Assembly (NCBI GenBank): GCA_029934555.1
Contig: JAOZMA010000090.1
Span: 1 to 5,776 of the forward strand
Direction: 5' to 3'
DNA length: 5,776 nucleotides
Origin: Acidimicrobiia bacterium
GTDB lineage: Bacteria > Actinomycetota > Acidimicrobiia > Spongiisociales > UBA5794
Below, piece after piece: positions 5,763-5,776 of this stretch. Numbering within the stretch: position 1 is the first letter of the stretch; the number at the start of each line of letters is the position of its first letter. The position numbers and the translations under genes are program-made. The notes beneath the pieces were generated by a model. It had not been told where the DNA came from. It saw only the letters and a program-made list of their open reading frames with translations, and did no database searches.

Positions 5763-5776
5763 GGGGGGGGGGCCCC
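5763..5776 (+). other. G10C4 homopolymer run at the window end
   Basis: Ten G followed by four C close the window, directly after the tandem repeat. Such runs are often read or assembly artefacts at contig ends. If real, the run could fold back on itself only weakly, because the loop would be too short. Confidence 0.6.

Overview
The window is a moderately high-GC, gene-dense bacterial segment. Codon use favours G or C in third positions, and four of the five complete genes have strong Shine-Dalgarno sites. This would fit an actinobacterial-type genome, but nothing here fixes the taxon. Five complete genes and one gene cut by the left edge are visible. No RNA genes, CRISPR array, insertion sequence or phage gene was seen.

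Layout. At the left, on the minus strand, is a carbamoyltransferase resembling the aspartate carbamoyltransferase (PyrB) catalytic chain. It is cut by the window edge after 251 residues. It keeps the carbamoyl-phosphate site (STRTR, MRH, HPTQ) but has lost key aspartate-binding and mobile-loop residues, so it probably carbamoylates, or decarbamoylates, something other than aspartate. A divergent promoter region of about 80 bp with an imperfect 28-bp palindrome separates it from a plus-strand series. This runs: a GntR/HutC-family regulator with a UTRA ligand-binding domain; a second carbamoyltransferase of the YgeW-like knotted clan; NADP-type glutamate dehydrogenase (gdhA); an unrecognised 130-residue protein with a faint methylglyoxal-synthase-like pattern; and, after a 128-bp gap holding a strong hairpin, a class I PLP aminotransferase. 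The window ends in an 8-bp tandem repeat and a G10C4 run that looks like a contig end.

How the genes may work together (inference). Two carbamoyltransferases of different clans share one regulatory region with a ligand-responsive GntR regulator, and the downstream genes are the two classical enzymes for moving amino nitrogen through glutamate. A simple reading is a regulated nitrogen pathway. A carbamoylated amine (ureide) would be handled by the carbamoyltransferases. The freed amine would pass by the aminotransferase to 2-oxoglutarate, and glutamate dehydrogenase would link glutamate, 2-oxoglutarate and ammonium. YgeW belongs to the E. coli and gut-anaerobe cluster tied to purine and 2,3-diaminopropionate metabolism, which points the same way. 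The substrates cannot be read from the sequence. The combination of two paralogous carbamoyltransferases, GDH, the small protein and the aminotransferase under one GntR/UTRA regulator is the strongest candidate here for an undescribed system.
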